Shown: one piece after another, positions 36,969-49,429 of the stretch
How positions within the stretch are numbered: the stretch's first letter is position 1
How the letters are laid out: each line of letters opens with the position of its first letter
Source: Istiophorus platypterus
Lineage: Eukaryota > Chordata > Actinopteri > Istiophoriformes > Istiophoridae
Direction of reading: 5' to 3'
Length of the DNA stretch: 64,000 bases
NCBI GenBank assembly: GCA_016859345.1
Contig: CM029126.1
Location: forward strand, 4,907,501 to 4,971,500
Notes under the pieces: generated by a model
Told to the model about the DNA's origin: nothing
The model's input: the letters and a program-made list of their open reading frames with translations, nothing else
Database searches by the model: none
Translations under genes and position numbers: made by a program

Positions 36969-37018
36969 GTGGCGGCGGCGGCGGCGGCGGTGGGGGGGGG
37001 TGGCGATGGTGGGGGTCG
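36969..37018. repeat. Short (GGC)n and G-rich tract
   Basis: Seven GGC units followed by G-runs (8, 3, 5 and more). It is a small relative of the giant GCC array on the opposite strand sense, and also G4-capable. Confidence 0.8.
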
Positions 37019-38499
37019 ACCAGTGATTCTGCATTACCTCTTCGCCGTCACGATGGAGCTCTGCCTCGCAACATGGCGGCCGTGAGGTGGCGCGATGCGG
37101 AATAAAAAACCATCTATTAGGCTAGTAATTGCTGCACGATTAGCAGACGTGCTGTTTGGCATGGCTGTGGGTTTTTCTGCGGAGTTTGGAAGAAATACAC
37201 CTACTGGTGCCTCCTGATACAATAGAGCTGCCTGAGTGGCCATACATCCTGCATGTCTTACTCCCTTTTCCCCTCTCTTTCCCTCTCTCTCTCCACCCAC
37301 CCCCGTGGGTCTCTCCTTCTATCAATCCTTCCCCCTCCTCTGCCTGTCTGGACTAGGACCAGCTGGCTTCATTAGGGGCCTCCTCCATTCCACATTGCCC
37401 GGTTTTGTCTGTTGCACATTTTTCGACTGTTTTATCTTAAGCGCTGTCCATCCCCGGACCCTCATACATATTTTCTTGGCATTTCTGCAGCCACACAACT
37501 GGCTTCTAATGAAACAATCCATGTGTCCATTGTACGGCTTTCCTTTTTTTTTTTTTTTTTTTTTAATTAATCTTTGTGTCTGCCACCTCCTTTTTCGCTT
37601 TTGGATCCTCATTGTTTGCAATCACCGGGAGTGAATGAATTTTAATGGCTTGAGAGAGCTGCTGCTGGACTGTCAGGCGGTGGTTTAAAAGAATATCCAA
37701 AGTCAAAAAAACTACCTGTGCAGTTTTTAACTTTTGCGTCCTTCATCATCAAAGAATAGAGTTAAAAATTCATCTTAACGTTATAATCCTCCAAAAAATA
37801 ATATCAACACTTTATGATGACCTTCTCCGTCCGCTAACTTTTCAGATTCTTTCTAAATCCACATAAAGTCTCTTAAAAGCTCCCGTTACGACGGAGAAGT
37901 CAAACAGTATTTTCTGCTGCGGCGTCTCTGTTTGCTGGATGACGTCCTCGGTCGACGGCTACACCACTGACTTCCTCACCCTGCTTTTTTGCGGCTTTGT
38001 CATTATTTGGTTTGGAGGGATAACAGGACTGGTGACTAGACCACAGATGGTTCTGTTGATTGTTTCTTGATAGGGTAAGGTTGACAGGCAGATGGCACGG
38101 GGGGGGGGGGGCATCTTCAATGGGTTAGAGAGCAACACGGGCTAAGAAGTCTTCGCCGCATAAGCCTGTCGTATAATTTCAAAGCGTTTTCGCTAAAACT
38201 CTGGCCGACGGAGCGAACGCTATTCGGGCTGAACCGAAACTTGGACGCGCTTCTGCCCACCAGGCCCGAGCAACCCGCAACGCAGACGCCTCCTCGTACA
38301 TTATGTCGCTGCTCCTTTGACACTGTTAAGATCTGGACTAATTTGTCCACTTTAAATGCTGCAAGGAAGATGGAAATACGGATCCCACCAGGGATACTGG
38401 CGAAAGTGCTGCGATTATCCAGCAAGACAGAAGGTTGGGTTTAAGTAGCTTATAGGATTAATCTGCTTATGACTTATATATATTTTAAAGCTGCTATAA
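37019..38499. other. Unique non-coding sequence
   Basis: No gene is supported. An AACATGGCGG word lies at 37070-37079, but the frame after it stops within ten codons. There is a pyrimidine-rich interval (37258-37340), a T-run (37542-37564) and a G-run (38100-38111). Confidence 0.4.
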
Positions 38500-38990
38500 T
38501 CAATACTTTAATATTAACATTCTCATAATTACTTGTATGTGAAAGGTGTCGCTCTCAGTTATAAACCCGCTATCGCCTGACTCTGCGGTTCCCCTCATGT
38601 TTACAGAGCGTCCTAGCGTCTTTCAGCTCACGTTTATCCGCCCAAAACTTTACCGTTTTGGTTTTGGCTGCAGTTGGAGGCCTTGTGCCCCAGGAAAGCT
38701 CTAAAAAAACAAAAACAACAACAACAAAACCTTATACCCTATCAGCACCACAGCGGAGTTTTTGGCAGCTAAAGAGCCAGAAATTCCTCTAAGGAGTTGG
38801 TGAAGAAGCGAAGAGTGAAATCCTGGACTAGGGCTTCACCATGTGGCAGGAAACACAACTCCAGATCAATACTGGAGGTGTAAACAGGCAACCGTTGGCT
38901 AACAAGTTCGACATTTTGACTCCATAGGTCATAATATGTGCTCGTGCTGTGTTAACTGGTAGTTTCCATCGCCCCTAAGTGCCAAAATAT
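38500..38990. mobile_element. Probable old interspersed repeat (38.5 kb)
   Basis: Words such as GGTGTCGCTCTCAGTTATAAA, ACCCTATCAGCACCACAGCG, TTTTTGGCAGCTAAAGAGCC and GGCTTCACCATGTGGCAGGA resemble a dispersed fish family I have seen, but I cannot name it or define the ends. It has no coding remnant. Confidence 0.3.
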
Positions 38991-39789
38991 AATCAGCTAC
39001 AGGTTTAAGAGATGTTGAGTTTAGGTATAAAGTTAAGTGGTCATGTTTAGTCACAAAGGTCATTATTTTAAGTTTTTATTTGAAGAATCTGAGATGTATT
39101 TGCACTTATTTTGAAATAGAGGGGAAACCTCAAATCCCTCTATCTCAGGATCTCAGTCTCTCCCAGTTCTGTGAGGTCAAACAACCTGAATGTCACATTT
39201 AAAACGGGATTTATCCCCTAATACCTCATAAAACAATGGGCGAAGCTTTTCTCCCTGGTTCCATTTTGTTTGTGTTGCTTCTTGCATGAGTCTGCCTGGT
39301 GGAAGGATTTAATCTGATGCTTTATTTATGGTGTGTCATTATTTATTTATTTGATTATTTTGTAAATTATTTATCTATTGAATTATTAATTCTTCTTCAT
39401 GACTTTTTCCCTACATTATTCATGACTTAATTTGAGATTATTGCATCAAGATGCCGCATTGTTGCAGTGTTGGGTTCGCCTTTTCGCATCAAGTCAGACA
39501 AGGATATTAAATCCAACTCTCGGGCTATTTTTTCAGTGAAGTGAAAGAAGTAGAAAAATGATCCTGAAAGCTCGCTATTAACATACAAACTGTCATCACG
39601 CTGTAAAGAGGAGGAATGATTAGTCTCACGAGAAACACTGAATCACCCTTTGATTGATCATCCAAGGACCGGAGCCGAAGTAGAAGTAGCAATCTACTCC
39701 ACAATGGATGCTGTAATGGGCAAGCGTTGTGGAGGGCGCGCGTTTTAGTGCACGCTTGCTGCGCTGGAGCCGCAGCGTTGCTCTAAAAC
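38991..39789. other. Unique non-coding sequence
   Basis: AT-rich with TTATTTATTTATTTGATTATTTTG-like A/T words near 39340-39400. The last 60 bases become GC-rich and lead into the candidate exon at 39790. Confidence 0.4.
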
Positions 39790-39836
39790 ATGGCGGTGAA
39801 CGTCAGACTGTGCCGCTCCAATGCCACAAAGCAGAG
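39790..39836 (+). CDS. Possible short first coding exon (hypothetical)
   Basis: AACATGGCGG puts an ATG inside a YY1-like word with A at -3 and G at +4. Fifteen complete codons follow, beginning MAVNVRLCRSNATKQ. CAGAG/GTAACA then gives a usable splice donor in phase 2. Reading through hits a stop within a few codons, so it makes sense only if spliced. The upstream 60 bases are CpG-bearing. The protein is not recognised and no following exon is seen. It could be chance, since the exon is only 47 bp. Confidence 0.22.
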
Positions 39837-42800
39837 GTAACAGTTTAGTAATTGTTTTATTTATAGTTTGGTGACAAAAGATGAATGTTGAAAAAGCCCC
39901 TGCACCAGAAAGGTAGACTCTGACGCCCAAATGCTGCAAAACATTGCGCATTCTTTAGTTACAAACACGGTTCATGCAACGACACTTTTGAATGAGGGAA
40001 AGTTGGATAAGTAGTATAAATAATGTAATTTTCATACGTATTAAATTATAAAAGTTTTTCTTACACAACCTGTTCCTACCTTCGGCCATGACCTCAACTC
40101 TAAGCTCAACAGAAGCTTGTTTCACTAGATTAAAACCCACATTTTTTTTGTCCAGTTTTCACCTCTTCTTTGCCCGTAACCAGTTTTAAGGTTGGAAAAA
40201 GTCATCTTATTCTACACTGTCTGATAGTATCATGTACTGTAAATCCCAGTATCAAATAATCCCAACTCTTTTTTGAAACCTCATGATATTTACACTAAGT
40301 AATACTGTAGTGAAACAGTGGGCCCAAAGTTTTTACGGCTTTAAATGGACGCATCACATATGAAACAGTTTAAGCATTTTCCCCCAAATTCAGTCCAACT
40401 TGTTTGGTTTCTTTGGATATTTTTGGGACCTCAGCTTGAATTTACAGTAAAGTTCCATGGGTTTGAAAAGTACTGCAGCTGCAGTTTGTACCGACTAGCT
40501 CACTGGGGGTCGGCGAGGTTTAACCTCAGAGGTCAATGTCACGTGATTAACATAAAGGGGGAAATGTCATCAACGCTAAATTCATGGACTTTGTGCACAT
40601 TTATTGAAAATGTTTCCAAAAAACACGAGCGATTTGAAACTTGAGTGATGCGGGCGTTGAACAAACCAGCCTGGATTAAGATCAAAGATATCGCAAATAT
40701 GATTATTTTATCAGTAATTCACAGCATTTATTCACTCCCTATATCCATTAACTGTTCGCTTCTGTTCTGGTTTTATGTAAATCTCTAATCTGCAACCACC
40801 ACAACATTACGCATGCAGCACATACAGATTTTATACAGAGGATTTTTTAATCCCGGGCTTAAACAGAAATAAGGACAAAGTAATCTGACTGCATTACATA
40901 TGTACTGTAGGATCATTATTATAATAGGAATGTGCAAACTTTTCACACTTACTCTCATCTCTATTTAGTTGCTTTTAATCTTAACAGAATAAAAGCGTAT
41001 TACACCGCTGAACCCATTACAAGTCAGTGCTGAGAACATCCTCTAAAGGCCTTTAAAATGTAAATACAAGAGTGTGTGGTGTTTAGAAAGGAAATCAATT
41101 TCCTTGCTTCTTATGTAAATGTAAATAATCAAAAATGTCGGGGGCTCCGTTGCATTATCAATCACTTCTTGAATAGCGAGCTGCGCAGACAACCCCGCAC
41201 ACTGATAACATAATCTCTGTATCAAGAAACGCACGTATTCTGTGGGACCTCGTACGTTTTTAAAAGCCCAGCGTTTCACCGCGCGCATTATTGACAGTTC
41301 AATTCATATCTGCCGACATCTCCTAAGCGCTTCACGCCGGATCAGGGCCGCCGCGTTATCTGGATTGGAAGTGGGAAACTAAAGGAACCTGTCATGTTGC
41401 ATTCAGAGGGAAGAGGTGTGTGCATCGGTGTCTGATGCATGTGCTGCGGAGATAACAGTCCCACGGCGGCGCGCTGGGGCAACAGGAATATTCTTCTTCA
41501 TCACTCCAGCGCTGCCACGAGTACTGTGACACAGATAATAACTGTTTATATGGAGCCCCATCTCAAAGCGGCGGCGTCTTCATAAAAGCTCCCGGGAAGC
41601 GATCTGTTCCCCCGCAGCACAGTGTGTCGGGGGTTGACGTGTCAGATGTTGGGAAACAGTGCTGTCAAAGCTTTATCTGTCCTTATCGGGAAAAATCCAA
41701 GAACACCGAGACTTTATGTATGTACAGTACATGTATTTCTTCCTGCATTATATCCAGTTCCATGGGTAAAATAGTCGTCCGTTGCTGCCATGGAGCAGTT
41801 CGACAATGAGGGGATAAATCCGAAAATAACATGACCACCACTTGAAAAATATGAGAAATCCTTCACTATGATAAGTCGTATTATGTCTTAAAGAAGCCGA
41901 AATTAAAAAAAAATGTCTTTTACTGCAGTTTTAAAATCTTCGACATGAGGCAATGTTTTATAAAGTCGATCGGTAGCATTTTCAGTCGCCCATAGATTAG
42001 CTGTGAAGAGGGATTTCGATCATCTTGAGGATTACAAGTACTTTTAAAGAATGAAACAGGCCTTCTGGAATGAACTCTAACAAAAGCAAAAACTAAACTA
42101 AAATAAAAACTAAAAATAAAACCATCAATTGTCATAACCAGTTTTTTGGAAGTCCCATGTAATGTGGCGGCCCAACGCCAGTGCTGATAGGCTCTGCACA
42201 GTGGTACCTCTGCCCTGTCAGCCCTGCTGTGCCTTTTCCCTGGAGTGAACTTGGATTAAAAGGAACTGCACTGGGTGCGGGATGTGCAATGGTCCAGATG
42301 TGCTGTCTCCCATTACCGTGAAACGTGGGGCGAAAACATTCATACAAACAACACTGGTCAACAGTTTTGGGATATGTGCTAGAACTATAGTTACCAAGCA
42401 CAAAGGCTTCAGTTGTGCTTTGTGGCAAGTACAGTACAGAGTATTTTTTAGTGGTAACTCGGAAAAAAATGAAAACCCCCTGGAGGGAAAAATTTAAAGA
42501 ATTGTAATTTAACAAGACTGTATTATGATTTCAAGATCATTTATTCCCAGAGAACAGTCAAGTTTGTAAATTAGACAAAGGGAATGGAAGTTTTGCCTTA
42601 GTTATAATGAAAGTTTTCGTATAAGGTCATCATGAGGACAGCTAAAATAATATTAATAATCCAGATTATTGATGAATCTAATAATTATTAATTAATTAAT
42701 TTATTATTGATTTATAGCTGCAAGCGGAAATATAGGGTGGTTGGAATCCATAAAAGGGCAGTGGGGTCATTAATATTGATCAAGATGGGTATTGATGAGT

Positions 42801-43380
42801 ATTTTTGACTCAATGAATTGTGATAATGAGCCTCGTGTGTGAAGGGCTGTTTACAATATGGAAACGGTTGGCTCACAGTTGAGGTAGTTATTGTCTGGCA
42901 TAGTCCACGGTTACCAGATGCGTGAGGGATGAACCACGCTGGAGAAAATATCGTAACCAAGGTTCATGTACATTGGACAAAAGGTTTTTCAGTTATTTCC
43001 TCAAAAAAACGTCTTTTTTCGAAATGTGAAATTCAGTTGTATCAACCCCAGGCGGCAAATTAAGAACATATTTATTGATATGATATTTAATTTATCCCTC
43101 ATGTATGACAAATGAATGATATTTCACGTCTTGAAAGGAAATGAGCACAAACTCACCCCCCCCTTCGCACTTAATAAATGCAGCACAGGTAGCCTTTTTA
43201 TGAGTGACGGGGGACTCGGGCTCCGGGGGGTCCAAACACCCCTCACACCCACTTCACAGGCGAGCCCGGTGCGCTCCGTATGGGTGCGTGTGATCCGGCA
43301 AACATCTGCCTTAATGAGTCCTCCCCCACACTTCTCCCATCAAACTTGTGATTGACTCGGCCATAAAAAGTGGATGAAAC
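39837..43380. other. Unique non-coding sequence, mostly AT-rich
   Basis: No gene is supported. It contains TTA/ATT-rich words (42640-42720). The minus frame of 127 codons at 42132-42515 has no family signature. There are few simple repeats for this window. Confidence 0.4.
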
Positions 43381-44195
43381 CGTAAATCACGAGACGTATT
43401 GCAAAATGTACTTCTGTCTTCCAGTGCTCCGTAATGAAGCAGTCATTATGATTATTTTATAGGACTGAAGTTTTTAAAAACTACAAGAATGCATTACTCT
43501 GCATAATGAACAGATGTTGTGGCAACAAGCACATACATTATGCATAAAAAATTATTTCAATTTTGATTGTAGACACTGATTTATTGAGACAAGTCTAGCT
43601 TACAACAGTAATGGATTTAGGATGTGCTTTTGTTGTGTTATTTCCATAATTAATAATAGGGAGGCAGCACATTATATATGCTTTGTATTCATAAAGATGA
43701 GAGGGCTTGAGTTATAACAGATAAAATACTGCTTGCTGAACTTTAAAACCACACCGGATTAATTATACATAAAACTTAAACCCTTTTGAATGAAAAATAA
43801 GGGGGAAAAAATCCCCTTAATGCCTTATTGCTTGTTTTCTGCGTTTTATGCTGAGGAGAAAGAGCATAAATGATAAGATGAAATAAAATGAAGGGAGAGG
43901 AAGGATAATTACCACTGCATGATTCACTGTATAATGACAGGAAATAACCCCTTAAAAAAGGGGGCCAGTCTGAGCCAGTGCAGCGACACGGGGAAATATT
44001 GAATATTAGGACTGAAAGGGAATAAAGTGAGAGGGCAGGTGTACATCATCTTTTGCAAATGCTCAGTTATAAATTACATGGACACACACACTGTATGTTT
44101 CTACTGTGTGTCTCCATGTTTGTTGTCATTATATTTCTGTATCATATGTCACCGAGACGAAACCCTCTGTATTTACTATACATGGCAATAAACTA
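43380..44195. other. CNE-like AT-rich block
   Basis: Complex AT-rich DNA with many ATTA, TAAT and TTATGCATAA-type words and very few simple repeats. CAATTTTGATTG (43558-43569) and CATTATGCATAAAAAATTA (43536-43554) look like homeodomain/POU-type sites. Conservation is not testable here. Confidence 0.35.
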
Positions 44196-44270
44196 ATGAA
44201 TAATAGACTTTATTTATATAGCACCTGTCATGCATGACACGCAGCCTAATTGATTTGCATTAAAGGATAA
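44196..44270 (+). mobile_element. Fragment of a fish repeat with TTTATTTATATAGCACC core
   Basis: AGACTTTATTTATATAGCACC, followed by a short GCATGACACGCAG segment, resembles the 3'-type conserved segment of a widespread teleost repeat (ttatttatatagcacctttcatacaaaaatgcag). Only about 75 bp survive. Confidence 0.45.
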
Positions 44271-47200
44271 CACAGATATATATTGTTATGGATATACAGA
44301 TATATAGATATGTAGTTGAATTCTTGCCCAAAAAAGTACTAAAAACACATTGATGAGCCTAAATTTTGCACTGGGTGACATTTTTCTTCATTACCATAAA
44401 CACACACTATAGTTATTTTGAATTAATGCCACCTAGCTAAACTATACCCCAATGGCCATTAATCCACAGGTGAAAATTGCCCCCAATAAAATGTTCTATT
44501 CTCTTCAGTGCCGAGCTGCATCAGGTATCTACTAAGTCTTATTAAAAAATGAAAGTATACTGTATATTTGGACTTGTTTTTTTTTTTTTTAAAAGGTATT
44601 TTATCTTCCGTAGGAAAAACATGAGGTTCGGAAGTCAAAAAGTATTTGAAAGAAAAATGGAGAATAACTCGGGCCTTATCCTTTAAGAGTACGCCCAGAA
44701 TGATGTGACTAATAATGACAAATGGTGACAAGATTTGACATGTTCTACCTTTTCATGTTTCATCATTCCATAAAACTGTCATCGTATGAGGTTGTGCTCC
44801 ACACATAAACTTGAACATGTGCACTAGTTTCATATTTTCTGGTGACTGTTTTGATATGGACCAGAGTTCCAGCCAAAATCGAATTTTTCTAAGGCCGTCA
44901 CCAGGACACCATTCGGCCAAAGGTTTTTGTTCTCTTGCAATTTTACTCACCGTCTCACAAAAAATGACCAAAATACCAAAACGCTGCTCTAATATCATTT
45001 TCTGATGATTTTCTTATAATCATCAGGCTGGAAAAGCCTTTGAAAACTATATTTTTACAGAGTGATACTAAAACTCTAAAGGCTAAAAATACAAAACACA
45101 TGAGTTCTCCATTCACAATCATAATTAAAATCACAAAACTAACCAGTGTACATTGTATCCTTCATTATGGAGGGGACCATGCTGACTGGCTGATATCCAA
45201 TTTTTAATGAAAGTAATACCAGCCTGATAAATTAATACTTGGCTGTATATGGCAATATCTGTTGTTTCTGAGCTTTTAATTTGTGCCGCACAAGCGCTGA
45301 ATTCCAATCACTTGAGTATTAAATCTAGCGGTTTCCTAATGGTGAAGGGAATTTGGACGAACTGCGCCGCTCTGTTTGAAATATTTCTAAATGTCCTCGT
45401 GCGGCCGCCTGTCCTCGCGGGGCCGCCGGGCGACCCGATGTGACCCCGTCCAGGGAACCACGCGGCCGAATTACATCTCCGCCGGATGCTGGGATGCGGA
45501 CACCTGCCAGACGGAGCGAGAGCCTGGTGGAACAAGTCCAGGGTCTGGTACACGAGGAGGTACATGAAGTGGGACGGGCGTTTGGCTCCACACAGTAGAA
45601 TTAATGATTTGAAGACACATAGTTGGTGAATAATTGATTCCAGCCCCGAGGATGGTTAGGAGCTGAGTAAAAGACTAATAAATCATTTGTGGTGCTGCCA
45701 GTTGTCACTTTCAATTATTTCTGGGTTTGTGATAAACTGCTGCACCTGCCAGCTGCTGGTCCCACGATACCTTGGAGCAGAAAGTGATAACTTCACCCAA
45801 ACTTTGCTCCCTGCTATGCCCAATATAAACAATCGCCCCTTTGGAGGCACAGAGGAGAGGGGAAAAAAAATAGCTGAAATAATGACAGAGAATTACTTAT
45901 CAAAATCATGTTGACAACATATTTAGTTCAGCAGACCTGTAAATCATTGCCATACTTGAATTAGTAACAGCTGATTTATCCAGCTTAACGGGATGTCAGT
46001 GACCTTCAACCAAATCAATCAAAGCCTGATTAAATCTTGGTGTTTGAATCATACCATTCACCGTCTGGACAGGCACTTAAGTAAATTACATATCCAAGAA
46101 GTATGTCGACACAAAGTGAACGGACCCCCGAACGTGCGATTTTTGAACACTTATTTCCAAAACCAGGGGCATTAATCTGCCTCCGCTCTCATGGTTTCAG
46201 CCTTTCAGCCAGGTGCCGAACACGAGTGGAGGGATCGGCTCCCATTCAGCCCGCGGGCGTGTCAGAGAGGTCCGGCACCGACGCTGGATGATAAGGTCTG
46301 GCCCTCGAAAGGTTGTCGAGCAAATAGCCCCCCCGGCAGCTATCTAAGGTCTCTGTAAATGAAGCTGTTGCTTAGAGGACCTTATTAGTGAATGACAGAG
46401 CAGGAGAAAATTAATTACAGGCAACGGTAGATGCTCGAAATAACGGAATAATGGCCTTCATAGGCTCATCTCTGACTTTAAGTTACCTTTCCTTTTGCTC
46501 CGTCTCCCATCGTCGCTGATTGACTGACAGATGGATGCAGGTTGATTGACTGAGCCGTTTTGGGAGCTCGCAGCGAGGAAAGTGTGATAATCTGCTAAAC
46601 AAATAAATAAATAAAATCAGATCTGCCACCCCCTACCACATCTGACAAGTGTAAATCTGGCTGATTAGCACTGTTGTACATTCATATTTTACTTCCTGTT
46701 TAATATAACAGATTGCATATTGTAACATTAAGGGAATGTGTCTGTAGGTGTAAAGATGTCTTTTTAATTCGGCGCCACGGCAACACATTGCCATTGTTAA
46801 CATATCTGAGACTTGTAAAAAAAAAAAAAAAAAAAAACAGCCCGTGTTTTGTCACATGTTTAAACGAGCCTAATGCACATTGTACTACACGGAAGACCTT
46901 GTCAAGTGAATAATTACAGCACCACGGATCACGAGCTCCTGCAAGGCCTTCTCCTGGGAGCGAGGCTTGTCGAGGTAAACTAGGTGCACTGCTCAGTTCA
47001 TGGGGCTTGAATTGGGGATTTTAAACACCCCCCCCCCCCCAGTTGTACAAAAAAATACTGGGTTTTCATTCTGAAAGCAATTCGATCAATGCTGGTCTCT
47101 ATTAGTCATGAGGCTGGTACAGTACAATCAGTGATTTGTAATTAAAGAGATCAGTGGTTGTTTTTTTTGTTTTCATTGTTGTTTTTTTTTTTCCTTTATT

Positions 47201-47685
47201 TTTTTTCTCAGATGCTTTGGAATAGTTTCTTTAGCCAAAATCATTGTGCCTCTAAACTCTGTGTGAAATACTCTGTACCAGCTTTACTCATCACAACGGT
47301 GTGTGCACTCCTCATTGCTTTCACACTAAAATGTATATACTTCAGTACTAGATATGCACATTTAATGGTACAATATATGTCTTAGCAATGGAGCTTTCAT
47401 TTTACTATTATACATTATTGTCTGGTGTTTACTGTGACCAGAGGAAAAAAGAAAAGGTTAACACTTACAGTGATAAGACTTGGATAGGCTTTTTGTTGAC
47501 CCAGCTGTAATTGCTTTCATCATGTGGATTTTAGAGGATACTATACAATTAGTAGGCAGTGAGAAGATATTGGATATATGACTTAGATTATAAATTTACT
47601 TTTTTTTTTTTTTTTACTCTTGACATGTAACTTTTTGAGGGCATCATGTGTTTTTGCAAATTATATGAATAATTTTTCAAGGTTC
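44271..47685. other. AT-rich, CNE-like non-coding interval
   Basis: No gene is supported. The parts at 45180-45420, 45600-45720 and 45920-46470 look constrained (complex, ATTA-rich, repeat-free). An (AAAT)n tract sits at 46595-46615, a poly-A run at 46818-46838, a C run near 47029-47041, and T-runs at 47160-47200 and 47600-47616. A CpG-rich patch lies at 45400-45500. Confidence 0.35.
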
Positions 47686-47858
47686 TTTTTATATAGAGCA
47701 TGTTTAGACTCATTATAATATTATTCACAGAGACCCAACATTCCCCTATGAGCAAGGTCACTTGGTGACAGTGGGGAGGAAAAGCTCCCTCTCAACAGGT
47801 AGAAACCTTGAACAGAATCCGACTAATGCTGTGCAACCGTCTGCCATGACTGGCTGGG

Positions 47859-47875
47859 TTGAGAGAGAAAGAGAA

Positions 47876-47907
<32 letters not shown>

Positions 47908-48008
47908 AAGGGAGAGGGAGGGAGGGAGAGAGAGGGAGAGGGAGGGAGAGAGAGAGAGGGAGAGAGAGGGAGGTAGGGGGAGAAATAGGAAGAGAAAGAG
48001 AGAGGGAG
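47859..48008. repeat. (GA)n/(GGGA)n tract inside the LINE 3' region
   Basis: About 150 bp of nearly pure purine on the plus strand. Copies of this LINE family normally carry a GA/TC tract at this place, so it belongs to the element and has since grown by slippage. Confidence 0.88.
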
Positions 48009-48082
48009 TTGGGAGAGGAAACAATGCAGGTTCCACATAAAGATTTAGAAGAAGATTAATATTAAAACTTATAATCATAAGA

Positions 48083-48180
48083 AGAAGAAGACAATAATAT
48101 GACTAGTAATAGAACTAATAATAAAACTAATAATAATATTGATAATGGGACTAAATATAAATGTAATAATGATAATTGTA
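48083..48180. repeat. (AAT/ATA)n-rich tract inside the LINE 3' region
   Basis: Irregular AATAATA and ACTAATA words continue the family's internal microsatellite. It is not an independent locus. Confidence 0.7.
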
Positions 48181-48492
48181 GCAGTGGGTGTTGAGCAGGA
48201 CCATAAGGGCAGTAGGCGGCTTTCAATCACAGATCCAGACTCTGTAGCACCAGGTGCAGAAATACCCACAGAAAGTGACTGTAATAGCGAGGAGGGAGAC
48301 GAGAAAGCACAGAACTATGGAGGAGAGGAGAAACCGAGCCTGTAACGAGCACTGATGGGCTATGAATGCATGCAGATGGATAGGGACGGGAGGAGAGGGG
48401 GCCCGGTGCATCATGGGAAGTCCCCAGGCAGTCTAGGCCTATAGCAGTATAACTAGGGCATGGTTCAAGGTAAGCCTCAGCCAACCCTAAAT

Positions 48493-49352
48493 TTAAGCTT
48501 TATCAAAAAGGAGGGTTTTAAGCCTCTCTCTTAAATTTGGAAAGGATGTCTGCCTCCCGGACCCAAACTGGAAGATGGTTCCACAGTAGAGGAGCCTGAT
48601 AACTGAAGGCTCTGCCTCCCATCCTACTGTCGGAAACTCTGGGAACCACAAGTAAGCCCACGTCCTGGGTGCACAGTGTTCTAGTAAAATAACGGGGTAA
48701 TACAAGCTCTTTGAGATATGATGGTGCCTGACCATTAAGGGCTTTCTAGTTAAGGCGGATTTTAAATTCCATTCTGGATGTTTTTCTGAAGAAATGGGAT
48801 CTCTTTTCCCTAGTTCCATACAACAACATAAATTGGAGAGTACTTAAAGATTAGTTGGGACATCTTGATTATGCAGAATTACCATAATCCAGCCCAGAAG
48901 TAACAAAAGTTAGTACAGTCAGTTTTATGTGTCATGCAGGTGAAAGATATTCGGGACATATGCTGATCAAAGATAACTCTGAGATTTCTTACTGTGGTGC
49001 TGGCCAGGGCAATGCCATCAACAGTAACTATATCATTATATAATGTGTTGCTGAGGTGTTGGGGGCCAAATACAATAATTCCAGTTTTGCTTGAGTTTAA
49101 CAGCACAATGTTGCTGGTCATCCATTTCCTTATGTCCTTAAAGTAAGTTCAGCCAACTGAACAGTTTCCACTGGCTTCGTTGACAAGTACAGTGCAGTAC
49201 AGTAGTCGGGTATCATCTGCATAACAATGGAAGTTTACGCAGTGTTTTCTAATAATATTTCCTACGGAAAGCACATTTATGGTGAATGGAACCGGTCCAA
49301 GCCAAGAACCTTGTGGAACTCTGTGACTAACTTTTAAATTTATTGTCTGCAC
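48493..49352 (-). pseudogene. LINE reverse transcriptase C-terminal part, broken
   Basis: The enzyme would copy element RNA into DNA at a nicked target. Visible signatures in order: [14 protein letters not shown], then [10 protein letters not shown] with the catalytic YADD at 49223-49212, then LLNSSKTGIIVFGPQHL, DGIALASTTVRNL and FDQHMS (49121-48950), and finally NLRERLKTLLFDKA before the stop at 48495-48493. The pieces lie in different frames or are separated by stops and small deletions. The segment between FDQHMS and the C-terminal piece is badly reduced. All sequence upstream of VPQGS is gone, including the endonuclease. Confidence 0.88.
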
Positions 49353-49429
49353 ATAGTTGCATAGAAATAATCTTTACATAGTTTGTGAGGATGTGTAACA
49401 AGTTAAAAACATTCCCTGATGCTGTTGAA

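Larger units (their letters stand above)
47690..49360 (-). mobile_element. Decayed L2/Rex-like LINE, 5'-truncated
   Basis: Non-LTR retrotransposon of the Jockey/L2 superfamily, reading on the minus strand. The 5' part carries the end of a reverse transcriptase (49352-48493). After its stop comes a long 3' untranslated part with GGCCTAGACTGCC, CTTCCCATGATGCACC, a GA/TC tract, AATGTTGGGTCTCTGTG and GCTCTATATA. These are diagnostic words of a very common teleost LINE family. The usual short-repeat tail is not visible, so the 3' end is decayed or cut too. The copy is inactive. Confidence 0.88.

Noticed and set aside
37070..37110. ATGGCGGCC as a first exon
   Set aside because: The frame stops within ten codons, and the only GT nearby makes a poor donor.
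42132..42515. 127-codon minus-strand frame
   Set aside because: No recognisable domain, no splice signals of note, and composition like the surrounding non-coding DNA.
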